Assembly: GCA_021850745.1 (NCBI GenBank)
Contig: JAJZKX010000064.1
Span: 1 to 7,998 of the forward strand
Direction: 5' to 3'
DNA length: 7,998 bases
Source: Thermoplasmata archaeon
GTDB taxonomy: Archaea > Thermoplasmatota > Thermoplasmata > Thermoplasmatales > Thermoplasmataceae
Shown here: positions 1-6,025 of the stretch, in pieces
How the letters are laid out: every line of letters begins with the position of its first letter
How positions within the stretch are numbered: the first letter of the stretch is position 1
Made by a program: the position numbers and the translations under genes
The notes under the pieces: generated by a model
Seen by the model: only the letters and a program-made list of their open reading frames with translations
The model's database searches: none
What the model was told of the DNA's origin: nothing

Positions 1-159
1 CCAAAGGGCTTTAATCTGAAGTCTGTGGCGGTGCTCAACGGGGAGAACAGGGCTATTTGCAATTGGGAAGCACCGGACGCAAATTCCTTGAAGGATCTCA
101 TTGGAAAGGTGAACCCGCCAACTAAGCACAGGGTATTTGAAGCCAGCAGGGCTTTCTAA
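1..159 (+). CDS. C-terminal end of a small protein, possibly DUF4242/DUF3303-like (5' partial)
   Basis: Reading from base 1 gives 52 codons without interruption, ending in TAA at 157-159; the start lies outside the window. The visible part has a strand-like stretch (KSVAVLNGENRAICNWEAP), then a helix-like segment (DANSLKDLIGK) and a C-terminal strand ending EASRAF. The pattern of a strand containing a cysteine, then xxAPD and a helix, recalls the small ferredoxin-fold families DUF4242 (SCO4226-like) and DUF3303. This is a resemblance judged by eye from about half a protein, so the family name is tentative; that the segment is coding is much safer. The methyltransferase start follows 28 bases after the stop on the same strand, so the two may share a transcript. 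No metal site can be judged from this fragment. Confidence 0.6.
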   Translation, partial: PKGFNLKSVAVLNGENRAICNWEAPDANSLKDLIGKVNPPTKHRVFEASRAF

Positions 160-173
160 CATTGACTGCAGAA

Positions 174-180
174 AAGGGGG
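174..180 (+). promoter_or_regulatory. Shine-Dalgarno site setting the methyltransferase start
   Basis: An AGGGGGA-type purine run lies 7 bases before the ATG at 188. It decides in favour of that ATG over the in-frame TTG at 137, which would lie inside the preceding gene and has no comparable site. Confidence 0.6.
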
Positions 181-187
181 AAATACC

Positions 188-805
188 ATGGAAGGCCCAT
201 CCTATTATCTAGAAGGGGAGGAAAGGTTCGGAACCTGTTCTTCCAGAATTTATTCGCATTTATCCGGGATGCACTACTGGAAGTACTATAGGGCAATCGT
301 GAAAGAGGTGCTGAAGTTTTCCCCAGGATCTGTGCTTGATGTTGGCTGTGGCCCTGGGGATGTCCTGGCCCATCTTGCCACTGAGAATGCCACAATCCGG
401 CTCTTTGGCGTAGATCCTTCTGAAGGCATGGTCAGGGCAGCAAGGAAAAAGTTTGCAAGGCAAGGCATATCTGGCAGGACATCGGTTGAAATTGGAAGCA
501 GCAGGGATATCCCATTCAATGCAAAATTTGATCTAATTATATCGACCATATCCTTCCACCACTGGAAGGATCGTGGAACTTCACTTGAGAATCTTTCAAA
601 GTATCTTTCAGAAAAAGGAAGTATTGTAATATTTGATTTAGACAGAAGCCAGTTTCCTGGCAGGCTTCCAGTGTTCAGGAGGCACACTCTCTCTGAGGCA
701 GAATGTGAAAACTTCAGCATTGAGGGATTCACGGCAACTGTCATTCACCTGGAAAGTACAGGTCTCATCACTCTTGTACTGAACAGAAAACAGCCTCTTC
801 CGTGA
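188..805 (+). CDS. Class I SAM-dependent methyltransferase
   Basis: A 205-residue cytosolic protein with the class I (Rossmann-fold) S-adenosylmethionine methyltransferase motifs. Motif I, VLDVGCGPG, is at residues 49-57. An acidic loop after strand 2, GVDPSEGM, at about 74-81 should bind the ribose hydroxyls. The motif IV region FDLIISTISFHHW is at 114-126, and a strand reading SIVIFD follows at 145-150. This resembles the UbiE/Methyltransf_11 group, but that group acts on very varied substrates (quinones, lipids, small molecules, tRNA) and nothing here fixes the target. The length is typical of a bare catalytic domain. ATG 188 is chosen because a strong Shine-Dalgarno run precedes it; the frame is open back to a TTG at 137, which would overlap the upstream gene. 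No clear T-tract terminator follows. Confidence 0.85.
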   Translation: MEGPSYYLEGEERFGTCSSRIYSHLSGMHYWKYYRAIVKEVLKFSPGSVLDVGCGPGDVLAHLATENATIRLFGVDPSEGMVRAARKKFARQGISGRTSVEIGSSRDIPFNAKFDLIISTISFHHWKDRGTSLENLSKYLSEKGSIVIFDLDRSQFPGRLPVFRRHTLSEAECENFSIEGFTATVIHLESTGLITLVLNRKQPLP

Positions 806-933
806 GTTAATCATAAAAACAGAATAATACTGGCTCTGCACTTCATTAAGCCTCTTTCCAGGCATTTCGAAAAACCTCTTCCAAAACCAGCGCAATGGAC
901 AGAGGTAAAACCACCAATCCCCCAACTTATCCC

Positions 934-954
934 AACAGGAAAATGGTTCCTGTT
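934..954. repeat. Perfect 8-bp inverted repeat (hairpin) in the intergenic region
   Basis: AACAGGAA at 934-941 is matched exactly by TTCCTGTT at 947-954, with a 5-base loop. It lies in the 223-base gap between the methyltransferase and the membrane-protein gene, about 50 bases upstream of the TATA box at 999-1008. No T-run follows, so it is a weak candidate for an intrinsic terminator and could equally be an operator for the downstream promoter. Apart from this hairpin and the TATA box, I see nothing in 806-1028. Confidence 0.4.
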
Positions 955-998
955 AAGGTTTAGGAAAGAAAATGAATGATGCTTCCGCGCATAAAAGC

Positions 999-1008
999 CT
1001 TAAAGTAT
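999..1008 (+). promoter_or_regulatory. TATA box of a probably leaderless promoter
   Basis: CTTAAAGTAT is centred about 26 bases before the ATG at 1029. That is the usual archaeal TATA-to-transcription-start distance, so the transcript would begin at or next to the ATG. No Shine-Dalgarno run precedes the ATG (the region reads TTTTAATTTTTCCATATT), which supports a leaderless mRNA. A second AT-rich element at 1011-1020 is too close to the ATG to be the box. Confidence 0.5.
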
Positions 1009-1028
1009 CATTTTAATTTTTCCATATT

Positions 1029-1733
1029 ATGGAAGGGGAGACATTTCTCTACATAAATGGAATCATAAAGCTCAGGGCACTTTTCCTTCTTCTCTTCATA
1101 TCGGAGATCCTGATTTACATAATCATTTCAGCAATCCCCTATAACAATCCTGCGCTAGTTTCCCAACTGAAGGCAGAAGAGAATGCAACCTATTCCAACG
1201 GGATAGTTGGCATATTATTCTCCATTTTTCCACACAACCTTTTCATTGCAACAATAGAATTCATTCCTGCAATAGGGCAGCTTTTCTATGTTCTCTCAAT
1301 GGTGGAGACGCCACTGGCACTTTCTGCACTAGCAAACAGCACCGGCGTGCCTGGATTTATTGATTTCATCATTCTTCTCATTGTTCCTGACACACTGATA
1401 GAACTCCCGTCTTATGCTATTGCCGCAGCAACTGGCATCTACTTGATTTATATCCTGGTCAAATCCGGTGAAGTGCTAAGGTCAAAGATCAGGAAGGTAC
1501 TCTACATGTACCTATTTGTGGCCCTGGAGCTCTTCATAGCAGGCACATTTGAATCATTAGCCATAGAAATGGGGCTGACCCTTCCCAAGGGGGTAAGCCT
1601 CACTTACACGTTTCTACTCTGGATACCTGCCATACCTTCGATATATCTGCTTATCAGGCTCTTCAGGAGAATCAACCGTGATGAATATGGCAAGAATGTA
1701 GAGGTTATTCCAGAAACATTTGAGCTCCAGTGA
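1029..1733 (+). CDS. SpoIIM/DUF95-family integral membrane protein
   Basis: A 234-residue membrane protein with about five hydrophobic segments (roughly 12-36, 62-92, 108-144, 157-178 and 190-211) and a basic C-terminal tail. The central part matches the pattern of the stage II sporulation protein M (DUF95) family: FPHN at 67-70 in the first core segment, a Pro/Gly turn (IPAIGQ, 79-84), and the signature PDTLIELPSYAIAAATG at 120-136. Members in archaea, which do not sporulate, are of unknown function; in Bacillus the homologue takes part in peptidoglycan remodelling at engulfment, which cannot apply directly in an organism without peptidoglycan. ATG 1029 fits a leaderless transcript. The gene converges with the MtnC-like gene, with only 25 bases between the stops. 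Confidence 0.75.
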   Translation: MEGETFLYINGIIKLRALFLLLFISEILIYIIISAIPYNNPALVSQLKAEENATYSNGIVGILFSIFPHNLFIATIEFIPAIGQLFYVLSMVETPLALSALANSTGVPGFIDFIILLIVPDTLIELPSYAIAAATGIYLIYILVKSGEVLRSKIRKVLYMYLFVALELFIAGTFESLAIEMGLTLPKGVSLTYTFLLWIPAIPSIYLLIRLFRRINRDEYGKNVEVIPETFELQ

Positions 1734-1747
1734 GGCAAGATATAATC

Positions 1748-1767
1748 GGCCCTTCAATTTAAAGGCC
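1748..1767. terminator. Small hairpin between convergent genes, possible bidirectional terminator
   Basis: GGCCCTT at 1748-1754 and AAAGGCC at 1761-1767 pair at six of seven positions around a 6-base loop. The hairpin lies between the convergent membrane-protein and MtnC-like genes and includes the stop codon of the latter (1759-1761). T-runs on either side are poor, so the terminator role is a guess from position. Confidence 0.25.
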
Positions 1768-2517
1768 AATTTCCGTTCTTGTGTATGAGGAAAAATCAGA
1801 CATGGACTTTATGCCTTCCATGTTGCTTCCAAGAGTGCTGTCCCGCTCCATGAGAATCACATTGAATCCTGCCTTTACGGCAGCTTTCACTTCTTCCAAT
1901 GAGCTTGAAAAATAGAGGATTTCCTGCGGTTTCACGCCAAGTATGTTTGCAATACGGGAATAACTTTCAGAATCCTCCTTTGTGCCCACAGAGGTGTCAA
2001 AAAATCCCCTTATTAGGGGCATAAGGTCTCCAAATTTTGTTGTGCTGAATATGAGTTGCTGCGAGAACACCCTTTCTGTGGAATAAGTGCATATCTTTAG
2101 CCCCTCCGACTTCCATCTGGCCAATGCATCAGGGAAATCGGCATATACTTCACCCATGAGTTTCCCGTTCCTGTAGCCTTCCTCCCACACAAAATCCTCC
2201 AGGTTTCTCAGAGGGGAAGCGTTGCTCTCCATGCCCAAGAGCCAGGAACAATACTCAACAATACATTTCAGGTCTGACTCCAGATCATATGCATCCCATG
2301 CTGGAGGCATTTCTCCTGCCTTGATATCATCTGAATGCATTCTTTTCAGGTCAGCGAGGTTGCTCTTTATTTCCGGTATGGAACGGAACCTTTTGATGAA
2401 ATCATAGAGGTGCCTACGTGCATAGTCTGGCAGGGTTTCCCTGAAGAAGGAATAGGGCGTGGTGGTTCCAACCAGGTCCAGAAGAATTACCTTAGTTCCC
2501 ACGGGAAGATTTTCCAT
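1759..2517 (-). CDS. mtnC: Acireductone synthase (enolase-phosphatase E1, MtnC)-like HAD protein with altered metal site
   Basis: A 252-residue protein that aligns by eye over its whole length with enolase-phosphatase E1, which converts 2,3-diketo-5-methylthiopentyl-1-phosphate to acireductone in methionine salvage. Family landmarks are ILLDLVGTTTP at 11-21, the cap segment WEEGYRNG at 111-118, YSTE at 145-148 (motif II), GFFDTSVGTKEDSESY at 171-186 with Lys180 as the motif III lysine, and EILYFSSSLEEV at 199-210. Two expected magnesium ligands are missing. The family's DxEGT becomes DLVGT (nucleophile Asp14 kept, Glu replaced by Val16), and the Asp of LSDV/LTDV becomes Ser205. The phosphatase step is therefore doubtful, and the protein may have another role. 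A GGTGA ribosome site lies 9 bases before the ATG. No other salvage gene is adjacent; the upstream neighbour is a dehydrogenase. Confidence 0.75.
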   Translation of the reverse strand: MENLPVGTKVILLDLVGTTTPYSFFRETLPDYARRHLYDFIKRFRSIPEIKSNLADLKRMHSDDIKAGEMPPAWDAYDLESDLKCIVEYCSWLLGMESNASPLRNLEDFVWEEGYRNGKLMGEVYADFPDALARWKSEGLKICTYSTERVFSQQLIFSTTKFGDLMPLIRGFFDTSVGTKEDSESYSRIANILGVKPQEILYFSSSLEEVKAAVKAGFNVILMERDSTLGSNMEGIKSMSDFSSYTRTEIGL

Positions 2518-2550
2518 CTGCAGGTTTCACCATGATGTCCTGTTTTATGA

Positions 2551-2558
2551 AATTATAG
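2551..2558 (-). promoter_or_regulatory. Candidate TATA box for the MtnC-like gene
   Basis: On the minus strand TATAATTT lies about 35-40 bases before the ATG at 2517, which predicts a transcript start near 2529 and a short leader carrying the GGTGA site (2527-2531). It sits downstream of the T-rich tract at 2587-2618, consistent with a separate transcript from the dehydrogenase gene. The call rests on sequence and spacing only. Confidence 0.35.
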
Positions 2559-2586
2559 GAAATTGTTTGTGCATCCCCATCCATTG

Positions 2587-2618
2587 AACAAAAATAAAGA
2601 AAAAAATAATAAAAAAAT
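2587..2618 (-). terminator. T-tract terminator of the dehydrogenase gene
   Basis: On the minus strand this stretch holds three successive T-runs (7, 7 and 5 Ts) separated by a few bases, 25 bases after the dehydrogenase stop. Oligo-T tracts without a strong hairpin are the usual archaeal intrinsic terminators. It separates the dehydrogenase from the MtnC-like gene downstream. Confidence 0.55.
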
Positions 2619-2642
2619 GTTTGAGAAGAGCTTATGGCTACA

Positions 2643-3452
2643 TTACATCAGAAGCCTTCCGCCATCCACCACAACAAGGCTCCCTGTCATGTAATCAGAG
2701 GCACTGGAAGCCAGAAAGACTGCGACCTTTGCAATGTCATCAGGCGTGCCCATTCGGCCCATGGGTATCTGCTTCTTGAAATCTTCAAGCATTCTCCTTA
2801 TTTCCTCTGATGCTGGGTTCCCAGACCCGGACATCCCTGTGCCTTCGGTGGCAATGCCCCCCGGTGCGATTGCATTCACTGTTATTCCGGATTTGGCAAC
2901 TTCGAGCGCGAAGTTCTTAGTGAACATGAGCACCCCGCCTTTTGATGCATCATATGCCGCCAGCCCTATAGACGAAGGATGTATGCTGTCTATTGAAGCT
3001 ATGTTTACAATCTTCCCGTTGGTCTTCTGCTTTATCATCTGCTTTGCAGCAGCCTTGCTCGTGAATGCCAGGGCCCTGAGGTTCAGATGGTACACCTTGT
3101 CAAACTGTTCAGGTGACATATCAAGCATCGGCACTGTGGGATAAATGCCTGCATTGTTCACCAGGATGTCTATGCCGCCAAAATCCTTGACCATCTCCGA
3201 TAACATGAGATCTGGTGCCTCCACGTCCAGCAGGTCCACATCCATCACTGATACAGAGCGCCTGTTGCTTTCAGGCAGGCTGCTGATATATTTTTCAACA
3301 GGGCCGATTACCTTGTCTGCTACCAGGACCTTGGCCCCGGAATCAACGAATCTCTTTACTATTCCCATGCCTATGCCCATTGCTCCACCCGTGACCAGGG
3401 CTCTTTTGCCCATAAGGGAGAATGGGTTTGTTGTTTCCACATGCACTTGCAT
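2643..3452 (-). CDS. Short-chain dehydrogenase/reductase (SDR), probably NAD-dependent
   Basis: A 269-residue classical SDR oxidoreductase. The cofactor loop TGGAMGIG (TGxxxGxG) is at residues 21-28 and the structural motif NNAG at 99-102. The catalytic residues are Ser153, Tyr167 and Lys171 (YDASK), and the C-terminal signature reads MTGSLVVVDGG at 255-265. Asp46 at the end of the second strand (VLVAD) suggests NAD(H) rather than NADP(H). The sequence resembles sugar dehydrogenases and 3-oxoacyl-ACP reductases of the same superfamily, so the substrate cannot be assigned; oxidation of a sugar or polyol is plausible for a heterotrophic archaeon but is inference. The start is supported by an AGAGGTG site on the minus strand (3459-3465) 6 bases before the ATG. 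About 13 residues precede the usual SDR N-terminus. The gene is divergent from the alpha/beta hydrolase. Confidence 0.88.
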   Translation of the reverse strand: MQVHVETTNPFSLMGKRALVTGGAMGIGMGIVKRFVDSGAKVLVADKVIGPVEKYISSLPESNRRSVSVMDVDLLDVEAPDLMLSEMVKDFGGIDILVNNAGIYPTVPMLDMSPEQFDKVYHLNLRALAFTSKAAAKQMIKQKTNGKIVNIASIDSIHPSSIGLAAYDASKGGVLMFTKNFALEVAKSGITVNAIAPGGIATEGTGMSGSGNPASEEIRRMLEDFKKQIPMGRMGTPDDIAKVAVFLASSASDYMTGSLVVVDGGRLLM

Positions 3453-3483
3453 TCGCTACACCTCTGATTAAAAATTCCAGTTC

Positions 3484-3491
3484 CATATAAG
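3484..3491 (-). promoter_or_regulatory. Candidate TATA box of the dehydrogenase gene
   Basis: CTTATATG on the minus strand lies about 35 bases before the ATG at 3452 and predicts a very short leader. It is one of two AT-rich candidates; the other, TTTTTAATC nearer the start, is too close. The 273-base divergent region 3453-3725 shows no other clear element apart from a possible hydrolase TATA box near 3684-3693. Confidence 0.3.
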
Positions 3492-3683
3492 ACCGGAATC
3501 CCTAACTCATGAATGCATCTGCCAAAAAGCCGGAATGCAATGAATCAGGAAGCAGCCACTGGAATGGTCCCGAAGAATTTTACAATATTATCCAAAGTCA
3601 TTTAAGCTGAAACCAGAAGTTATGGGACAAGAGGAGCCATAAACAACATTCTATGGCGTATACATCTGATTACTTTCGGGTAT

Positions 3684-3693
3684 CGTTAATATT
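3684..3693 (+). promoter_or_regulatory. Candidate TATA box of the alpha/beta hydrolase gene
   Basis: CGTTAATATT lies about 37 bases before the ATG at 3726. A start about 26 bases downstream of its centre would fall near 3714, giving a short leader that just includes the GGGGA ribosome site at 3716-3720. This is a weak match, called on spacing. Confidence 0.3.
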
Positions 3694-3725
3694 CCCGGCC
3701 GACATGAAAAACTGTGGGGAAAGAT

Positions 3726-4397
3726 ATGTATGAGGCCAGGGGCGTAAATGCCACTTACGACGTTTCTATTCAGGTTGGGGATATTGCTTTACCAGGAATC
3801 CTGAACATCCCGGCAAGCTTCCGCTGTACTGTTATTTTTGCACATGGCAGCGGTAGCAGCAGGTTCAGTGGCAGGAACAAGTTTGTTGCAGAGGAACTGA
3901 ACCGGGCTGGCATAGCGACACTTGTATTCGATCTCCTGAATGATGAAGAAGCTGTTTTCAGGAAAAATGTCTTCGACATCGATCTTCTTTCAGAAAGGCT
4001 TCTCGGGGCCACGAGATGGGTTAAGCAAAACTTGCCTGAGGGCGGGAAGGGGATTGGATACTTCGGGGCAAGCACGGGAGCAGCTGCTGCTCTCAAAGCC
4101 GCATCAGCGTCACCCATTCCAATCGGTGCCATAGTTTCCCGCGGAGGCAGGCCAGATATGGCTATGGAATATCTCCCCAAAATAACCGCACCTACTTTGT
4201 TGATAGTAGGATCACGGGATTATCAGGTCGTTGAACTTAATGAAATGGCATACGAAAGGCTGAATTGCACGAAGAAACTGGAACTTGTGCGGAATGCCAC
4301 TCACCTCTTCGAGGAGGAAGGCACCCTTGAACTTGTGGCAGAATCTGCAAAAAAATGGTTCCTGGAATACCTTCCAACAAAAAAACTGTACAACTAA
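3726..4397 (+). CDS. Dienelactone-hydrolase-type alpha/beta hydrolase
   Basis: A 223-residue cytosolic alpha/beta hydrolase. The oxyanion-hole region HGSGSSR is at residues 40-46, the nucleophile elbow GASTG has Ser116, the acid is probably Asp165 (VGSRD) and the catalytic His is probably His193 (NATHLFEE). The conserved patches FDLL, RNVFDIDLLSERL-like, SRGGRPD and THLFEE are those of the dienelactone-hydrolase-like domain found in bacteria at the C-terminus of phosphoribosyltransferase fusions; here it stands alone. The natural substrate of that group is not known to me, so only hydrolase activity on an ester or similar bond is inferred. ATG 3726 is preferred over the in-frame GTG 3714 because GGGGA at 3716-3720 lies 5 bases before it and would overlap the GTG start. 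No signal peptide is seen. Confidence 0.8.
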   Translation: MYEARGVNATYDVSIQVGDIALPGILNIPASFRCTVIFAHGSGSSRFSGRNKFVAEELNRAGIATLVFDLLNDEEAVFRKNVFDIDLLSERLLGATRWVKQNLPEGGKGIGYFGASTGAAAALKAASASPIPIGAIVSRGGRPDMAMEYLPKITAPTLLIVGSRDYQVVELNEMAYERLNCTKKLELVRNATHLFEEEGTLELVAESAKKWFLEYLPTKKLYN

Positions 4398-4489
4398 GGG
4401 GAGATAATAGTGGAGGGCCTTTATGATTATGTTCCTGAAAATCCATAAAATTATGTAGATATTTGATCGACGAGACTTGTTAAGAGTCA

Positions 4490-4520
4490 TATCGTAATAT
4501 CTTAATATAACGTTGCGATA
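4490..4520 (+). promoter_or_regulatory. TATA box enclosed by an inverted repeat: probable ArsR operator
   Basis: TATCGTAA (4490-4497) and TTGCGATA (4513-4520) are inverted copies matching at 7 of 8 positions, 15 bases apart. Between them lies the TATA-like TTAATATAA (4502-4510). From the usual archaeal spacing the transcript should start near 4532, giving a leader of about 58 bases before the ArsR start. A dimeric winged-helix repressor binding both arms would block TBP/TFB access to the box. The repeat is seen directly; that ArsR binds it is inferred from its position. Confidence 0.5.
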
Positions 4521-4589
4521 CTCATCAATCAGAGACACAGAATAACAGGAAAGTCACTGGTTTGAAGGCTGAACAGGGAGCATTTGGTT

Positions 4590-4967
4590 ATGTCAACAGA
4601 AGCAAAGTCATGCAAAATCAAGGAAATCAGGGCTATCGACCTTGACAGGTACGAATCTGTTTCCAAGATTTTGAGTGCACTGAGCAACAAGACCCGGATA
4701 GCAATTATCGAAGCCGCAATGAACTATGGGGAGGTATGTGCCTGCGAGATGCAACACGCCCTGGGGCTGCCACAGACCACCATAACAACGCATCTCAGGA
4801 AAATGTATGACATCGGGCTTCTCAAGCAAAGGGAAGTGTGGAAATACAGCTATTACTCCGTGAACCCTGAGTATGAGCGGCTGGTAAGTGACCTCCTTGA
4901 CTGCAATGCAAACGTGATCTTGCCATCAGATATTCCACGTTCAAAGAACAAGGCCAAAAGGCGATAA
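4590..4967 (+). CDS. arsR: ArsR-family metalloid-responsive repressor
   Basis: A 125-residue winged-helix DNA-binding protein of the ArsR/SmtB family. The core runs from about residue 24 (SVSKILSALSNKTRIAII) through the recognition helix (PQTTITTHLRKM, 61-72) to the beta wing (GLLKQREVWKYSYYSV). Cys50 and Cys52 in EVCACEM match the ELCVCDL motif at which E. coli ArsR binds As(III)/Sb(III); further Cys at 8 and 105 could add ligands. Binding of the metalloid should release the repressor from DNA. ATG 4590 has GGGAG at 4576-4580, 9 bases upstream; the in-frame TTG 4584 is only 3 bases from it and less likely. The gene opens an operon with the permease 2 bases downstream, and an inverted repeat around the upstream TATA box is the likely operator. 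The basic tail (KNKAKRR) is unusual but minor. Confidence 0.88.
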   Translation: MSTEAKSCKIKEIRAIDLDRYESVSKILSALSNKTRIAIIEAAMNYGEVCACEMQHALGLPQTTITTHLRKMYDIGLLKQREVWKYSYYSVNPEYERLVSDLLDCNANVILPSDIPRSKNKAKRR

Positions 4968-4969
4968 GA

Positions 4970-6025
4970 ATGTCAATCGAAATGGCACCTGATGCCGTTT
5001 CTGCATCAAAAAGTGGCGGAAGGACAAAAGCTCTATCAGAGCATATCAGGAAGTATCTGATCCTATACACACTTTTTTCGGTAGGCGTCGCGATTCCGGT
5101 GGGGTATTACACAGGAAATTTTACAAGTGCTAACAGGGAGCTCTTCTCTGACCTTGTAATCATTTTCGCAATAATGACCATATATCCCTCAATGATACAG
5201 CTTAAGACGGAGGGCTTCGCAAAGGAACTGAAATCATGGAAACCCATTGCAGTTTCCCTTTCCTACGTGTTTGTCCTTTCCCCGGTTCTTGCATTCGTTA
5301 TCGGGCCTACCATGGGAGCTTCGGTAGGCACGGGCTTCGTTGTTTCCAATATAGTGCCTGCATCAAGCGCATCCCTTGGGTATGTTCTCATAGCCGGTGG
5401 GAGCATCGAGCTCGCAACTGCCCTGGCAATAGTGAGCATTATGGTTGCAGTGCCTGCAATTCCTGTCATCCTGGGGTTGTATGGCAGCCAGGCATCAGTA
5501 TCGATCCCTGTTGAACCCATAATGATCTCTGTGGCATACATACTCATATTGCCACTTATTGCCGGCCAGGCAACCCGATATACCCTCATGAAATGGAAAG
5601 GGCCAGCCCTGGTAAACAAATCTTCCAAAAAATACCTCTCGCTGGCAACGATGGTTTCCATGCTTGCATTGATTTTTGTCCTCGTGGACAAGGAAGCGCC
5701 GGTGATAATCTCAATGCCCCAGATAGTTGGTTTTCTAATTGGTTACCAGACTGCGATCATTATGGGGATACTTGCCCTGTCCCTATTGGTCAGCAGGATT
5801 ATGCGGCTATCCTATGAAGACCACCAGGCCGTGGCCTTTATTTCTGTGACAAAGAACCAGAGTGTCGCAGCGGCCATTGCAGTCTTTGCACTGAATCCTG
5901 AGGCGGCCCTGGCACCTGCAGTTATTCCCATGATTCAGCCCATACTTGCAATTGCCTATATACATCTTGAGAGGGCCATAAAGCGGATGTTCCTATTTTC
6001 GGGGAAGACGGGGCACATTTCATGA
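4970..6025 (+). CDS. ACR3/BASS-superfamily permease, putative arsenic resistance protein
   Basis: A 351-residue integral membrane protein with about ten hydrophobic segments after a 27-residue polar N-terminus. It resembles ACR3 arsenite pumps and other SBF-fold carriers: IYPSMIQLKTEGF at 71-83 matches the ACR3 YPPLAKVRYEEL region, PLIAGQATRY at 195-204 matches the PLLAGxxTRY region, and TKNQSVAAAIAV at 294-305 matches the broken-helix segment. Position behind arsR with a 2-base gap suggests metalloid export. However, the protein contains no cysteine: the essential ACR3 Cys of TM4 aligns with Ala131 in VPASSAS, and the essential Glu of the later helix aligns with Ser298. Arsenite transport by the known ACR3 mechanism is therefore uncertain, and another anion is possible. 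Its stop overlaps the next gene's start by 4 bases. Confidence 0.75.
   Translation: MSIEMAPDAVSASKSGGRTKALSEHIRKYLILYTLFSVGVAIPVGYYTGNFTSANRELFSDLVIIFAIMTIYPSMIQLKTEGFAKELKSWKPIAVSLSYVFVLSPVLAFVIGPTMGASVGTGFVVSNIVPASSASLGYVLIAGGSIELATALAIVSIMVAVPAIPVILGLYGSQASVSIPVEPIMISVAYILILPLIAGQATRYTLMKWKGPALVNKSSKKYLSLATMVSMLALIFVLVDKEAPVIISMPQIVGFLIGYQTAIIMGILALSLLVSRIMRLSYEDHQAVAFISVTKNQSVAAAIAVFALNPEAALAPAVIPMIQPILAIAYIHLERAIKRMFLFSGKTGHIS

Noticed and set aside
137..187. Upstream TTG start for the methyltransferase adding 17 residues
   Set aside because: It lies inside the preceding gene, has no ribosome site, and adds residues unlike the family; ATG 188 has a strong Shine-Dalgarno run 7 bases before it.
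286..744. 152-codon open frame antisense to the methyltransferase
   Set aside because: It is fully covered by a gene with clear SAM-binding motifs and its own translation resembles no family.
2734..3471. Two long open frames antisense to the short-chain dehydrogenase
   Set aside because: They mirror the codon pattern of a gene with an intact TGxxxGxG and YxxxK; their translations show no recognisable domain.
3714..3725. GTG start for the alpha/beta hydrolase
   Set aside because: The only good ribosome site (GGGGA, 3716-3720) overlaps it, so it must serve the ATG at 3726.
4410..4448. Twelve-codon open frame starting GTG with a GGGGAG site, just after the hydrolase stop
   Set aside because: It is too short to judge, lies upstream of the predicted arsR transcript start so it cannot be its leader peptide, and purine runs near stops are common here; probably chance.
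5263..5691. 142-codon open frame antisense to the permease
   Set aside because: It is a shadow of a well-supported membrane protein gene, with no ribosome site or domain.
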